Assembly: GCF_026914265.1 (NCBI RefSeq)
Contig: NC_069124.1
Coordinates: 15,273,088-15,337,087, forward strand
Direction of reading: 5' to 3'
DNA from: Mya arenaria
Taxonomy: Eukaryota; Mollusca; Bivalvia; Myida; Myidae
Length of the DNA: 64,000 nt
Under the pieces are notes generated by a model. It saw nothing but the letters and a program-made list of their open reading frames with translations. It did not search any database and had not been told where the DNA came from. Position 1 is the first letter of the stretch. The number at the start of each line of letters is the position of its first letter. Shown piece after piece: positions 1 through 16,800 of this stretch. The position numbers were made by a program, and so were the translations under genes.

Positions 1-1145
1 AATTATCATGCTATTTTGAATTTTCCTCTCCAGCGGCTTGAGCAAATATGACCAACTACGGTATAGTAACCTTTATTTTAAGAGTAAGTAGCCAATCCAT
101 TTGTGTTGTTTCCGGTGGGGTCATCAATATCATAAGCCTGTGGGGCACTGCCAGAATGTAACCATAGTAAGAGCTTATCTTATGTTTAACGTGCATTAGT
201 GTGAAGCAGTGTCATACAAGGAACGCGTTGCAAATTCCTGAAGGACGACAATTAGTATTTTTTCAATTAGGAGGGGAATCGAGTCTGTGACCCCAGGAAT
301 CAAAGTCAAGCTTGTTACAATTAGACCACGGATCAGCCGACCAAATGATTTTAACCTTGCGGCGTTAACCGATCGCGATTATTTAAGTTTTAGGTTTAAT
401 TGTTATCAAGGCCAATTACTGAGCACATCAGCTGACACAAAAGCATTGCATGTATAAAGTGAAACATCAACAATAATATGGTATTGATTCAAAATGATTT
501 AATGAAACAGCACATTTTGAACAATGAAAAGAATATGTATCATAATGTAAAACAAGTTTCGTCAAAATTATTTTGCTTTCGGTTGTGTTCTTATTTGTTT
601 TAGGCAAATAATTGGTTTTGAATTATAATTTCAACAAAATCACAATTCTTATGAATTGTCGAATTGAACCTTTAATTGTTGATCGACTTTATCAAACATT
701 GATTATTAAACTTGTAAGTAAACGTTGTACACACTGCGCAACCAAATGTCGTTATGACGTTATGTAATCCTAAACAGTAATCTGTCTTCAAATAAACATA
801 TGGCAAACTTCTGCTGCTTTGAAATAGTTATTTACTATAAAGTTATCTGAGCCCTTAAGAATGCATAAGTCATCCTAAACTGCACTTGCGTCGTAATAGG
901 AGGACTTCCAGTCTCGTCGGTGTCACAAGTCTCCAATGTGCATTCACATAATCTTAAAATAACAAACATCGGTTCTGAACAGTGACAATTATTAGCGCTG
1001 TTATCTTAATTAAATTCTACATTGCATGTACAATTTAATCGACTATACAATATTAAATACGACTCATTTAACACGCAGTGCATGTAGACAACGTATTTCA
1101 AATTTCAAGTAGATTTGAACCTTTAACTGTCTTGGTTGTTTACAG
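1..1145. other. intergenic, nothing recognised
   Basis: AT-rich sequence without a convincing exon, RNA gene or repeat. The last ~130 bases (from about 1018) closely match the bases before exon 2 of the downstream SRCR gene (about 7100-7222), so they belong to the duplicated block described next. Confidence 0.6.
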
Positions 1146-1578
1146 TGCGCCTCATGCGTGGCAATGACTTTCTTTGTATGGTCCAAATTCATGAAAACGG
1201 AAGGTGGAATAACCTTTGTGCGGATGGGTTTGATAGAAAAGATGCGAAAGTTGTGTGCGCACAACTTGGGTTCAAGGTACCGATTCTGTTCCTAAAGGCT
1301 CAAAATAAAATAAAGGGTACCTGGACATGTCATGGTCAAAAATTAAGTTAACAAGTAAAAACAATGAGTAATAATACCTTTCATTTTAAACTACTCTTCT
1401 TGAATCCGAAATTATATTTTCTTACAAAGAATATAAATAAATATAAATAAAACAAAATATGTTTCAGATAGGAATCGCTTTGAAAATGAGTTCTGGAAAC
1501 TATTTGAATTTAGTTCGTCCGAAAATTGCTTGTAAGGGCAATGAGAGCTTGATAATGAAATGCAGATATTTTCAGTAA
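1146..1578 (+). pseudogene. decayed duplicate of SRCR exons 2-3
   Basis: Two pieces match exons 2 and 3 of the SRCR gene at 4736-17592. The first, 1146-1276, is 131 nt, the same length as exon 2, and has a good acceptor and a GTACCG donor. The second, from 1468, encodes IGIALKMSSG and continues to CRYFQ, where the frame closes at TAA 1576-1578. The intact copy continues there through the last SRCR cysteines. Upstream intron sequence is also duplicated (about 1018-1145 versus 7100-7222), so this is a genomic tandem duplication, not a retrocopy. No signal-peptide exon is visible upstream within the window. It could be an alternative 5' exon set, but loss of the domain end argues for a relic. 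Confidence 0.7.
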
Positions 1579-1770
1579 ATAGGAACATAGATGCAAAAAT
1601 AGAATTTCACAGGTGAATATTCATAAAGAGTTAGCCCTAAAACACGAGTGAATAATTTGTTAAAAAAAAACGTTCGTGCATTTCCTGTAGATCGGAACAT
1701 AGATGCAAAAATAAAATTTCACATGTGAATATTCATTAACTGTTAGCCCTTAAACACGAGTAAATGACAA
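1579..1770. repeat. two ~80-bp direct repeats
   Basis: Two similar blocks share 'GGAACATAGATGCAAAAATA' followed by a matching stretch ending 'AAACACGAGT'. They lie at about 1582-1655 and 1693-1765. They begin just where the duplicated SRCR exon loses its homology, so this repeat may have replaced the end of that exon. Confidence 0.6.
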
Positions 1771-4735
<2,965 letters not shown>

Positions 4736-4826
4736 ATGATATTTCAGAACGTTCTAGCTTCAACGTCAGCACTTGTTGTTGCACTCATTCATTTAGGATA
4801 TATGAATGTGGTGGGTTCTTCTGAAG
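4736..4826 (+). CDS. SRCR gene exon 1, signal peptide
   Basis: The exon runs from ATG to a GTAAGT donor and ends in phase 1. It encodes about 30 residues with a hydrophobic core (ALVVALIHLGY) followed by small residues (VVGSS) suitable for signal-peptidase cleavage. The phase-1 end joins exon 2 in frame to give VRL, the usual first strand of an SRCR domain. Confidence 0.75.
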
Positions 4827-7800
4827 GTAAGTGGTTACTAGCAAATATCTCATACCTTAATATTTTGTGAACAGGACATTCTGGTTATAACCATCAAAAC
4901 TGTATTATGTAGAAGTCCAAGCTTTGAGGTCGGGGCTGGTTCGCTTACAACCATTACAAATATAATTCAACATAGTCAGACAACTTCTTTGATCAAGGAC
5001 ACTCCGTTTATAGTCATTAGGGCTAATTGTTCATGAGCCCAATGACAGGGACCAGGGACAGTAATGCTATAACCACAGGAACTTTATTATTCATGTTAAA
5101 ACCACTTCAACTGTACTCGAAATTAGTCCAAGCGTCTCAGGGACAGTCCGGATGGATTCACTTTATCTTTATATAACATAAGTCTCAAATTCTGAGAACT
5201 TGAGCATCCAAGTAAGGACTACAACACATATATCATACCGATATCATGAGTCTCATATCCTAGGAAACGGGACATTCAAGAAATAACTACAATAATTATA
5301 TTATACATGAGTCTCGAGTGTTAAGGACTTGGGCAGTGTAGTACGAACGATTTCAAGCCTCTTAGATCTACTTCCACTTTATAATAAATGTTTTCAACGT
5401 TTAAATCAAAGACAGACCAGTTTGAAATATTATGACTATATCATATACATATCCAAACATCTTCGACCAGGGGCGGTCCGGTTAGAACTACTACCACTAT
5501 ATTATATATCAGTCCATAATGTATATCATGGGCACTCCGGTTAGAACTACAACCATTATATTATATATCAGTCCATATTGTATATCATGGGCACTCCGGT
5601 TAGAACTACAACCATTATATTATATATCAGTCCATAATGTATATCATGGGCACTCCGGTTAGAACTACAACCATTATATTATATATCAGTCCATATTGTA
5701 TATCATGGGCAGTCCAGTAAGAACTACAACCATTATATTATATATCAGTCAATGTTGTATATCATGAGCAGTCCGGTCAGAAATACAACCACTGAATTAT
5801 AATTATATCAGTCACAGGTTGTTTATCAGGGGTAATCCGGTTAGAACTACAACCATTATATTATATATCAGTTTAGTTGTATATCAGGGGCAGTCCGCGT
5901 AGAACTGCAACCATTATAAAATATATCAGTCCATGTTGTATATTAGAGGCAGTCCGATTAGAACTACAACCATTATATCATTTATTTGTCCAAACTTCTT
6001 TGATCAAGGTTAGTTCGGGTATAGCCGCTCACATTTTTTACCTATAATCAAAGACAATTAGATCAAGGACAACAAAAATAACTGTTATTTGTCACAAGGT
6101 GAGAATAGGACCCCTCGCTATCAGGGCGAGTGCACTACCGACTGAGCTACCGAACCGCTTACCTCCTCAACACCTGTATAGGTATCGGTACCGTGACATA
6201 CTTCCCCGCAAACTGGAAATTCGTCCTCGAATTTGAGGAACACCAGTGCTTAGGAATTCACATAATTAACACTGAGAGCGCGTTATACTGCCAAACAGTG
6301 CTACCACGGTCCCTTGTTGGGCGACAAATGTCACGGGGTGAGAAAAGTGTGCAGCCAGATCGGGGCTCGAACCCGCGACCCCTCGCTATCATGGCAAGTG
6401 CTCTACCGACTAAGCTACCGGAATGCTTACACACCTCCTCACCACCTTTATCGGTATCGGTACCGTGACATATACATAGGTCAAAGCTTATTCCATCAAA
6501 GACAGTCTGGTTTTAACCTCTACAACTATATGCTAAATAAAATCACCATTTCAAGTAAGTTGTACATCAGTCCAAGATAATTAGAACAGGTGACACCTTG
6601 TTTCAACCTCGTTTACTGTATCATATAGGATTTCTTAGATAAAGGACGGTCCGTGTTGGAACCATTACAAGTATAAAAGCATAAGTTAAAGGTACCAAGG
6701 TTGAGAAGAAGGGCGCTTAAATTCACTACAATTATAGTATTCATGTTTCCGGGCATTTCAAATCAACGACATTCGGGTTTAAAACCACAACAACAGTTTA
6801 AGATTAGTCCAAGATTCTTAGATCCTCTAATGTCAATTTTAGTCTTCCGAAAATCCATTCGTTTGTTGAAACGCCGCAATGTCGTGTTTCCTGCCATGCT
6901 GGTAATTTATTGAACGGTCTTTACATCGATTACACCTAGAACCAATTCCGTTCCACTTTATTTACATAAGCTTACTAAATCCGTTACAAGTCAGTGTTCG
7001 ACGATGATAACGAAATAAACGTCATACCTGCAACTTACATTTCTCTTCTTTCAGACAGGATCAACAATTTGCATATCACAGAGTATATGTAAATGTATCT
7101 GCTTGTACAATTCAATCGACTTTACGATATTAAATACGACTCATTTAACACGCAATGCGTGTAGACAACATATTTTAAATTTCAGGTAGATTTGAACCTT
7201 TAACTGTCTTGGTTGTTTTCAGTGCGCCTCATACGTGGCAATGACTTCCTTGGTATGGTCCAAATTCATGAAAACGGAACGTGGCATAACCTTTGTGCGG
7301 ATGGGTTTGGTAGAAACGATGCAAAAGTTGTGTGCACGCAACTTGGGTTCAAGGTACCGGTTCTGTCCTTAAAGGCTCAATGTACAATAAAGGGTACCTG
7401 GACATGTCATGTTCATAAATTAAGTTAACAAGTAAAAATAATGAGTATGAATACCTGTCATTTTAAACTATTCTTCTTGTATCCGAAATTATATTTCTTA
7501 CAATGAATATAAATAAATCAAAATATGTTTCAGATAGGAATCGCTTTGAACATGAGTTCTGGAAGACATTTGAATTTAGTTCGTCCGAAAATTGCTTGTA
7601 AGGGCAATGAGAGCTCGATAATGAAATGCAGATATGACAAAGGAGGACGTTGCAAGGAGAGACGGAAAAATGCCGGAGTTATATGCTACAACCAAATCAG
7701 TGCGTGAGACGGTTGTATGTTTCATATAATTCCAGAACAAAAACTTACTTTTGCCGGGATTGTTATTACTTGCGTATATATTAATTAGCATTCTGATATG

Positions 7801-10800
7801 ATCATTTTGCAATTCTGCCACTTAGCTATTCTAACATTTTCCCCATTTTTTTACTTTATTGTTTCCATTGAAACACATGCATTGACTTCTTGATAACAGC
7901 CATACACTATGTGTTCAATAAAGCACTATGATTTGATTCCTCAGAGCCTACTGTACGAATGAACGGTACATCAAATTCCGGTGTGGTTGAGATTCAAGTG
8001 GACAACCATAATTTCACAATATGTGAACATCAGCGGGATATACAGTGGGGGCATGGTCCATCTGGCACAATCTGCAGACAACTAGGCTTCAACGATGGGA
8101 AAGACAGGTATAACACGTTTTGTGATTCACGTTAAGTGTGCATATGTTCAACGTTATGTAGTTAGTGCATCAAAGAGATAGTATGGAGTATTGAGAGGAT
8201 TGTACAAGTGACGTTTGCTCTCAAGTACCCTGAGTGGAAATATGCATTTTTATCAAAATCATTTCTACTAGTTCCTAAAATATAAACAGAATACAAGTAC
8301 CAATATTTGATGAAAATAACATGTCTAGTCGATACGGGGTGAAGTGATTGAGGTTACATTGGTTAGATGTGGGATAACACTGGTTTGTGGTGGAAAACAT
8401 GACCAGAGGTGTGAAATATCATCAAAGTAAGCAAATAATTTGATATGTTTATTTGTAGCATGACCACTTTTTATTATTGGATCTGTGTATGTATTTGGTT
8501 CTCTCCACATTATCCCCGTTTCCCAAATTATTCAGGAAAACACAACAAGCTTTGAAAATTCATAAACAAACAGATCCAGAAGAAGCACGGCAAGATGAAC
8601 TACACACTTACTGTGTCGAAATTTGAACTAGTTTATTCATTAATCTTTGAGTTGATAACATAAACTGCATTCTCAAAGGCATGTTGCCCGGTGAAAATGT
8701 CGCAACAAATGTTGACGCGTCCATCAAATTTTAAAAACGCTTTGTTCTAGTTAACCTACAAGTCAATGCCAATTATGGCGTCTACATGTACATAATGGGT
8801 GGTCAAGAGTGTGTTTACATATATTGCATTACTTCTCTAGTTAAACACTTTCGCTCGTTGGTTTGTGCTTTCAAGGTATATATTACCAATTTCAAAAACA
8901 TTGCCACAGACTACGAGTTTTAATGTATTTTCTTAACGACGAATCTTATGCAAGAAGTATGGAAGGTATTGACACAGTTTTCGTGAAACATATTGCCCAA
9001 AAGACAGCAACCATGTCTTGGCACTCCGTGATAGGTTTTCGAAATACAAATTAAGTAACAAAACATTGATAACATGAATAGTTGAATTTCCACATTTATC
9101 TTAAATAGTTTCTATTCGAAACAAACGTACGAGGATTTCCTTATCGTATCACATAGTTGATTATAGATATAAGATATATAAGTTAAGCTGACCTTTTTAA
9201 CAAATTATTCCTACCGATTTGACTTACTTGATCACCTTTTAATACACACATTGAATATAGCTACTTTTCAAGTGAGCAATGTTTTTTAAAGAAGTTGAAA
9301 ATACATAACGTTTCTTATTAAAACACTTTGTGCACAATAAAGGTGGCAATAGTAGACGAAATATAATATATTTAAACACCCTCAATTACAATCGTAGTCG
9401 TTAATAAAAGCAAAACGTATCAAAATACACTACAGATAAGATATTTCCTACTAACAGAACTTGTCTATTCATTATTTGGTCGTGTTTTATGCTGTTTTTA
9501 ACTTTCAAAGCTTGTGTATCATACTTCCCATGAAAATGTCGTGCTTTTCCAAACAAATGGAGAAAGGACGGCATTGTGAAAAAATGAATTGCATACAATG
9601 ATTTAAAAAGTAAGATGTGGTCAACAGTTTTTGATTGAGGTTGGTTTTGAGTACACTCTTCATCTGATTTAGAAATATAATTCAACATAACTTTAAATAT
9701 GAGTTAGATTGTATAGGACATTATTTAAAATATTAACTAAGTCGTTTATAAACCTTAACCAGGATATATCCAAATGGTGGCCGGACTATGCTAGCTGTAA
9801 GCCTCTCGTGTGATAACAACCACAAATCCATTTTCTCGTGCTCCTGGTCTTTTAAAGACAATTTCGAATGTCTACAAGAGAATAGTACTGCTGGTGTGGT
9901 GTGCTACAGTAATGGTACGTTTTCTTAAAAGAGCTGAGTAATTACTTTTTTTAGTGAAAGCGCTAGCCATGTTAAGTAATAAAAATATAGTCTAGAAGCA
10001 CTAGATATGCGACTTTTTAACATGATTTCTCTAGTGTTTTTTTCAGTATTCTGAGCGTGGGTAATCTTATCAAATTGTACCGTTGATTGTTATGCCGAGT
10101 AAAATCTAAGACATCTACAATCTACGATCTAAGACAAATTCCAGTAAAAGTATTTCATTTCGTCCACTGTGTACTCATTTAGTTTCGTCCACAGTGAACT
10201 TATCTGTTTTCGTCCATAGTGTAGTTATTCTTTTGTCCACTGTACATTTATTTATTTTCGTCCAGGGTGTACTTATTCCTTTTCGTACAAAGTGTAAAAC
10301 ATGCCTCGATCCACCATGAAGTTATTTGTTTTCATACTCAGTGTACTTTTTTATTCACAGTGTAGTCTTTCACTTTCGTACATATTGTTATCATTTATTC
10401 ATGTTTTCAGTGTACTTGTCATTTACAGTGTAGTCATCTTTTTCGCCTTTGTGTACTTTTTTTTCAAAGTGTAGTGCTTTAGTAACGTGAATAAAGATAA
10501 ATTATTGATTTGATTGTAATATCGTATCAAAATGTTTTTAAACTGTATAGTTTATCTCATTATAAATGTTGTATGATACACAACTTTTAAATCCCACTCA
10601 ATGTCAATCGTATTACGAAATAAGACTGTTAAAAAGATAGGAAATATATTATAAAATATAGAATGTGTGTTCGAATATTTGATTACGTCTTATGTGTTGT
10701 ACGATAGAATATAAGGTAATGATATGCAATTCTTTTTTAAGATCAGATTTTTATTTTGACATATCTTAATTGTTCAAAGGTGAAGTGCTCAGTTTTGATG

Positions 10801-13800
10801 AATGGGAAGTAACTACTAAAATTAAGAGATGAATTCAAAAGAAGTAATTATGTTAACTCTTCAATTTGCAGTAAAAGTATCATTTAATATTCCATATTTC
10901 AACCCAAGGCAAGAAAGAAAATTATTTATTTTTATTCACAATATCGTTGTTTATTTTTTCACAATGTATTTAAATATATAAATGTCCATAGTGTAATTAT
11001 TATGTTCTGACCAGTCGCGATCAATGTATGACAATGATCCACAATTGAATGCATACGGTGTTGCCCTTTCCATGATTGTCTAGTATGATCTTTTTTGTGC
11101 TTTGAAGGAACATTTTTCAAAATGTATTTACTCTAATTGCATATTGCTGTATAACAACAGTGCGTATTTCTGGTGGTTGGGAGAACGACACAATGATTGC
11201 TGGTGTCGTTGAAATGTATCATCCCGGCTATGTTGCCGATACGAATTGGTTCACCATGGGTCATACCGGTTTCGACGAAAGAGAGGCGCTGGTTGTGTGT
11301 CGAGAACTGAGATTTCCTAACAGCAAACTTCTACCGTTAGGTAATTTGTTTAGGCAAATACAAGTTTTCTACCTCAGATCTTTGAAAAGCAAGCGTTGCT
11401 TTGCCGTGCAACTAATGCATTATTTTCAATATCGATTTAAGTCGAATTAATTCGGACGTCATATCGACTTGCTAATAATGTTATTCATATAGCAAGGACT
11501 TTTTTCCAGGATTATTTGGAATAAAGAGCATTCCCATTTTCCACCAATTTAATTGTAGTGGAAATGAAACTAACTTTACTGACTGTGACTACGTAAAGGC
11601 AAACCTGAGAGACTTCCACACCGAGTATTCCTGTGTAAGTGCACATGGAGCATGTTTGGGAGGATCATTCAAGACCTACGAATACTCTTCTGTTGTTTGC
11701 TCCGAATACCCTATAGGAAACACAGGTAACGACACCGGAAATGTAATATAAAACGTGCCTTTTAGCTGTTCACTCGTATATTTGATTGTTCCCAACTTCT
11801 TATAGTATTGCAGCTTAATGTTGTTATTAGTGGTTTGACGATATCAAAGACAAATATATAATTTAAACCAGCCTCTCAGTCAATGATATGATCTTCCTGT
11901 GTATGTTTCGAAACTTAAAACAGCAAAAAGCGATCGCAGCACACATACCAGCAAAACCGTTGTATATATTTTGTATCTATTATCGCAATGCAGGAATTAA
12001 GGTCCTTTCCATTGATCAGTCACCTTCAATAGTGTATGTGGAGAAAGACGGAATAAAGGGGGTCATCCACCCTGAATATTGGGACGATGATGACGCCAAG
12101 GTCATGTGTCAACAGCAAGGTTATAAAACAGGAGTCGCCCTCGGGCCCCGGAATGCAGGTATATCGTTAATTAAATTATCAATTACAGACGACTCTAGCC
12201 AGTATTATAGTTATAATAGTTATAAAACGTACATACGAATAGCAGAGGACATTGATGGTTAGCATGTGTAATGTATTGTTATTGATTAAATTACTTTACA
12301 ATCCATTGCATATAGAATTTTAGTAAATAATTCAAACGTTCACACCGAACCAAATATAAAATAAGGCCAACATTTACCAATATTTACACCTCAACTTCCA
12401 TTCCTTAAATGAACTGCTTTTCGGCAATTGCGTTCATCAATCGATGAACGCAACATCTTCGGATATGTTCAGATCGTAATTCATTGTATAACAATATACA
12501 TGAAAGCTATTGATCTTGTTATTGGTTGCATTGTGTCTGCAAGTCCCGTAAAATATAGATCAACATTTTTAAAAGTGTTAGTTTATTATATTTTAAATAT
12601 ATTGGTACCAGAAGTGTTTTAATTTTACGTTTTTAAGTGATTTCAAGTGGTTGATCTTTTCCCGCGTTATTGTTACGTCATTTGAAAAAAATTGTTTCCG
12701 GTTATAATCGGGTCGTTCTATTTACAGAATGGGTAAGAACGGATTACTGAAAGGTTTTCTTAAATGAAATGAAGTATTGTTTTAACAATTAAATGAAATA
12801 TTGAACTATTGGTGTAAATATAAGGAATGAATTGCGGGGTTGATGTCATTATCGGGGATATGAACGCAATTGGGTTGGTCAAAGTACGCGTGGAGTCCTT
12901 CGGCCTCCACACACATTGACCAACCCAATTGCGTTCATACCCCGATAATGACATCAACCCCGCAATTCATTCCTTAAATGAAGAGATTGTATGATAAGTG
13001 AGACCTTGCTGCGGTTTGTTTGTTTTGACTTGATTTTTGTGCCTGTAAACCTGATTTATTAACATTCCAAGAAACTTGACATGTCTCTGAAGTTTCAAAT
13101 GTTTTACACAAATATATGTTATTTATAACAAAAGATCCCAGATACCCATATTGGATGTCAAAAGTGCAATGTCATGGAACAGAAGGGCACATCGAAAATT
13201 GCAAATTTGATGAAAAACCTCCTCTGTGGAAAGACAACTCATTTAGGGGATCTCGCAGCGTCGCACAAGTCCATTGTACAAATGGAACAGGTATAGCAAT
13301 TGCTGCAGACGTATATTGAGACATACGGAAGCCCACTGAGAGGTCTTATTTAGATTTATCACATTGTTTACCAATTGACAACATCTGAAAGTAGTGTAAT
13401 GTTAGTCATTTTTATATTGTTTGGAGCCTGTTTAATCTTCAACAATGTGCTTTTATACAGGGCCTTGTTTATATGTTTTGTTATTCTGCAATTTTGCATT
13501 GTTCTAGTCTAAGAAAGTAGTTTTTAACATGTTCATAGATACAACAATCACTTTAAAAACAAACATGAATTTTTGACATAACGAATTATTTAAAAGAGCA
13601 TTTGTCAGAGTTGTAATCAAGTTTTGTCGTATAATCCAGATACAAATAGAAAATATAACAACAGATTGACTGAAATAAAAACATACTAAAGTGCATGTTT
13701 GCTATATGTTTTTATATGTTGGCAAACGAAAATAATTATGAAAAGGTAGGAAATGGATTTAATACATCCAATTTAATAATGTTAGATAAATACAAACAAT

Positions 13801-16800
13801 TAAATGAATGCAAATATGGATTAACAAACAAAATACATCAAAATAAATTGACTTTATATGCATTGATAAAGGTACATCTAAAATATACACTAAACGGGGG
13901 ATCCTTCAAAGGGAAAAACTATTTCCAAAACTTTAAAATATAAGTTATGGCTGGATTTAAACTGTTAATTAATAGTTATGAAAATTTATATAATGTCATC
14001 GCTTTCTATGACAATTGTAAGACTCATAAGCACACATTAGACCAATAGGCCAATATAAAATGACCAAATTAATAACATCATACTATAATAAAAGACGTGT
14101 CGGTTGTAAGTGTGTGAAATGACAATAACCGTCCACTTTGTCTAACCGTATAAGGTCATTCGGTCGTCATGATGCCTGTTGTAGGTGTCGAGATAAAACT
14201 TGAGTCAGGGACATCGCCAAATTCGGGAATGGTAAAGGTTTCTGTTAGCGGTGAATGGGGCGTTATCTGCGATATGAACTGGACTAATATGGACGCCAGG
14301 GTAGCCTGTCGGCACTTGGGTTTTAAAGATGGTTATGCTGGTACCAAGGTTATCAAATCAATAGGAACAGGTACAATACTAACAAAATGGTTCTCTTTTA
14401 GAAGTGATTTTAATAATTCAGGCATGACTGTTTTTTATTCAAATCAGTTCTGTTTTTTTTTTAAATAGCATTTAATGATAATGTTTAAATCAATGAGTGA
14501 AAATTTCAACAACTAGTATGTTTTAATTACGTATGTGACCAACATCTTAAATGGTGGTTTGATCTTATATGTGTGTTCAAAGTCTTGTTTTGTTAGGGCG
14601 TTTATGGTTGTACAACATTGATTGTACTGGGGTAGAGCAGTCTATTTTCTCCTGCCCGGCACATTTCAATGTTACGAACCAACAGTACAATGCTTACTGC
14701 ATGCCGTACGTTTTCTGTTCAAAAAAAGGTACGGTCAATTTTGCATTTGTTCAAGTTAACGAAATGAACTGTATGATATATTGCACAAGATAAGCTTACT
14801 ACTGCATCTGTTTAGTTTGCTCAAAATTGAAGCTTATGATTAGAAAATGAGGGTCTGACAAAGAACCCCTAGTCTGGAACGTTCCGGTGGCTATAGATGA
14901 AGCAGAAGGATTGTGTATTTATACATTTTATATGTTTAGCAAATATACGAATTTGCGATTAAAAACCCCTTATTAACATGAATTCATTGATGTAAAAACA
15001 TAATTCATTAATACGAATGTATATTTCTTAATTGTTGCAATATGCGTTTATATGAAATTATAATTAATTATCAAAATGGTAAAGTCGTTGCTACTTTCTT
15101 TTCACATCACTATTATCGTTACCAGTTCGTCTCCAACCAAATGTGACATTTGGCGCAGTTCAAGTATGGGACAGGGATAACTATCACCTTGTGTGTGCGG
15201 AAGGTTTTGATGATCTTGCTGCACAAGCAGTGTGTCGATCTCTTGGGTTCGCCTACGGGACAAGCATATGCTGCTCCGCTTTCGGAAGGATGGAATACAG
15301 CATTATTTATAGCAATGTTAAATGTACTGGTATCGAGTCAGATTTACTCGAATGCGATTATGTTAAATACATTCCAAACTGTACAAGTGGACATTACGCC
15401 TCTGTAGCGTGCTCAAATAATCCTAAAAATGAAGGTATGTTGAAGCTTTTTTGTCGTTCACACGTTTGATCATTCAATCGCATACAGTTTGTTACTTGAA
15501 TGAATTTCTAAATTGTCACTCATATGTTTCTGTTTAGAAACGACTGAAACAGTTCACAATTGTCTTCTTATCAAACGTCTGATAGAGTTTGAATCATGTT
15601 TGTTCGGAATGCGATGGTATGCAGTTGTTCGTGTTAGTTGAATTGTTGATTACTCAATATGTAGTTGTCTTTACCTGTTTTTCATAAACAACTGAGTCTC
15701 AAAGCATTCTTTACAGATTATGAATTAAAGATACATCCATCTGGAAAAGTAACCACTAGACATTTTGATAATTCGGGCTTTATCTGCGCTAATGGTTTTG
15801 ACGATAAAGAAGCGACAGTTATTTGCAAGGAGATGGAATATAAAGGTGGATCTGCGTACTTCCATTCAAGGCATACGAAATATTCAACAGTCCCACTTCT
15901 AGGTAAAACAAATATTTTACTATAATGTAATTCCGAATGAGAAGAACGGTTTCCGTTTCAAATATATCTCGGAGTTTGGTTATCATTGATGATTTACTGT
16001 TTATATAAAACTCATTCTGTATGATAAAATGTTTCCAGTATAAAACAGAATAGAGTTAATATATCGATTTCATTATTTTAGAAAAAAAAAAACACATTTC
16101 AAAATGTTTGTTTATTTCAATAATATTCTAGGAGTTCCATGGTTAGCAAATATTGCTTGCAAGGGAACCGAAAAGAATCTAGGAAAATGTGGAAAAATCT
16201 ATTGGGGCTCAGTTGGTTCTTGCGATAATAACAGAATACCTGCAGTTTACTGTTACAACAAATCGGGTACATACGTTTTTTGTTGTTGAGCTTAAGCTTA
16301 GTTTAGGTCATGCGTACCTAAGCATATGTCTAGCTTAGGCTGCTCTAGATTTTTTTACCAATGGTTCTTAACCTTATTTCTGGATACGGGTATTTCAGCA
16401 AAAGTTAGGCTTTGGCTGCTCAATGTTAATATTTTATGCTACGAGTTTTTAACAGTTAAGGCTAAGCTAACTTAACATTGTTCTAGGCTACTTTATTTAA
16501 GCTTTGTATAGACGGTTGTGTATTTAAGTTTTGTTTAAGTTAGGCTTCCGTATTTCTAATTTTATTCTAGCTAACAGGTACTTATCATAGGCTCACATTT
16601 AGCTATATTTATCTGATTGTTCATTATGGGAAAGAACGCTTGCATTTGGCTCTAAGTATTTGAGGCCACAGATATAAACGAGTTAAAGCGCATGCTTGTG
16701 TTGAAGCATGCCTCGTCTGCGGCCATCTCGATTTCTTGCATACTTTGAATATTAATTATGTTTATAGTAAAGTCAAAATCTGATCTTCATGACCAATGCC

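Noticed and set aside
6352-6421. tRNA gene on the - strand
   Set aside because: A and B boxes are good, but the anticodon arm and acceptor pairing are not convincing and a second defective copy lies beside it, so a SINE head fits better.
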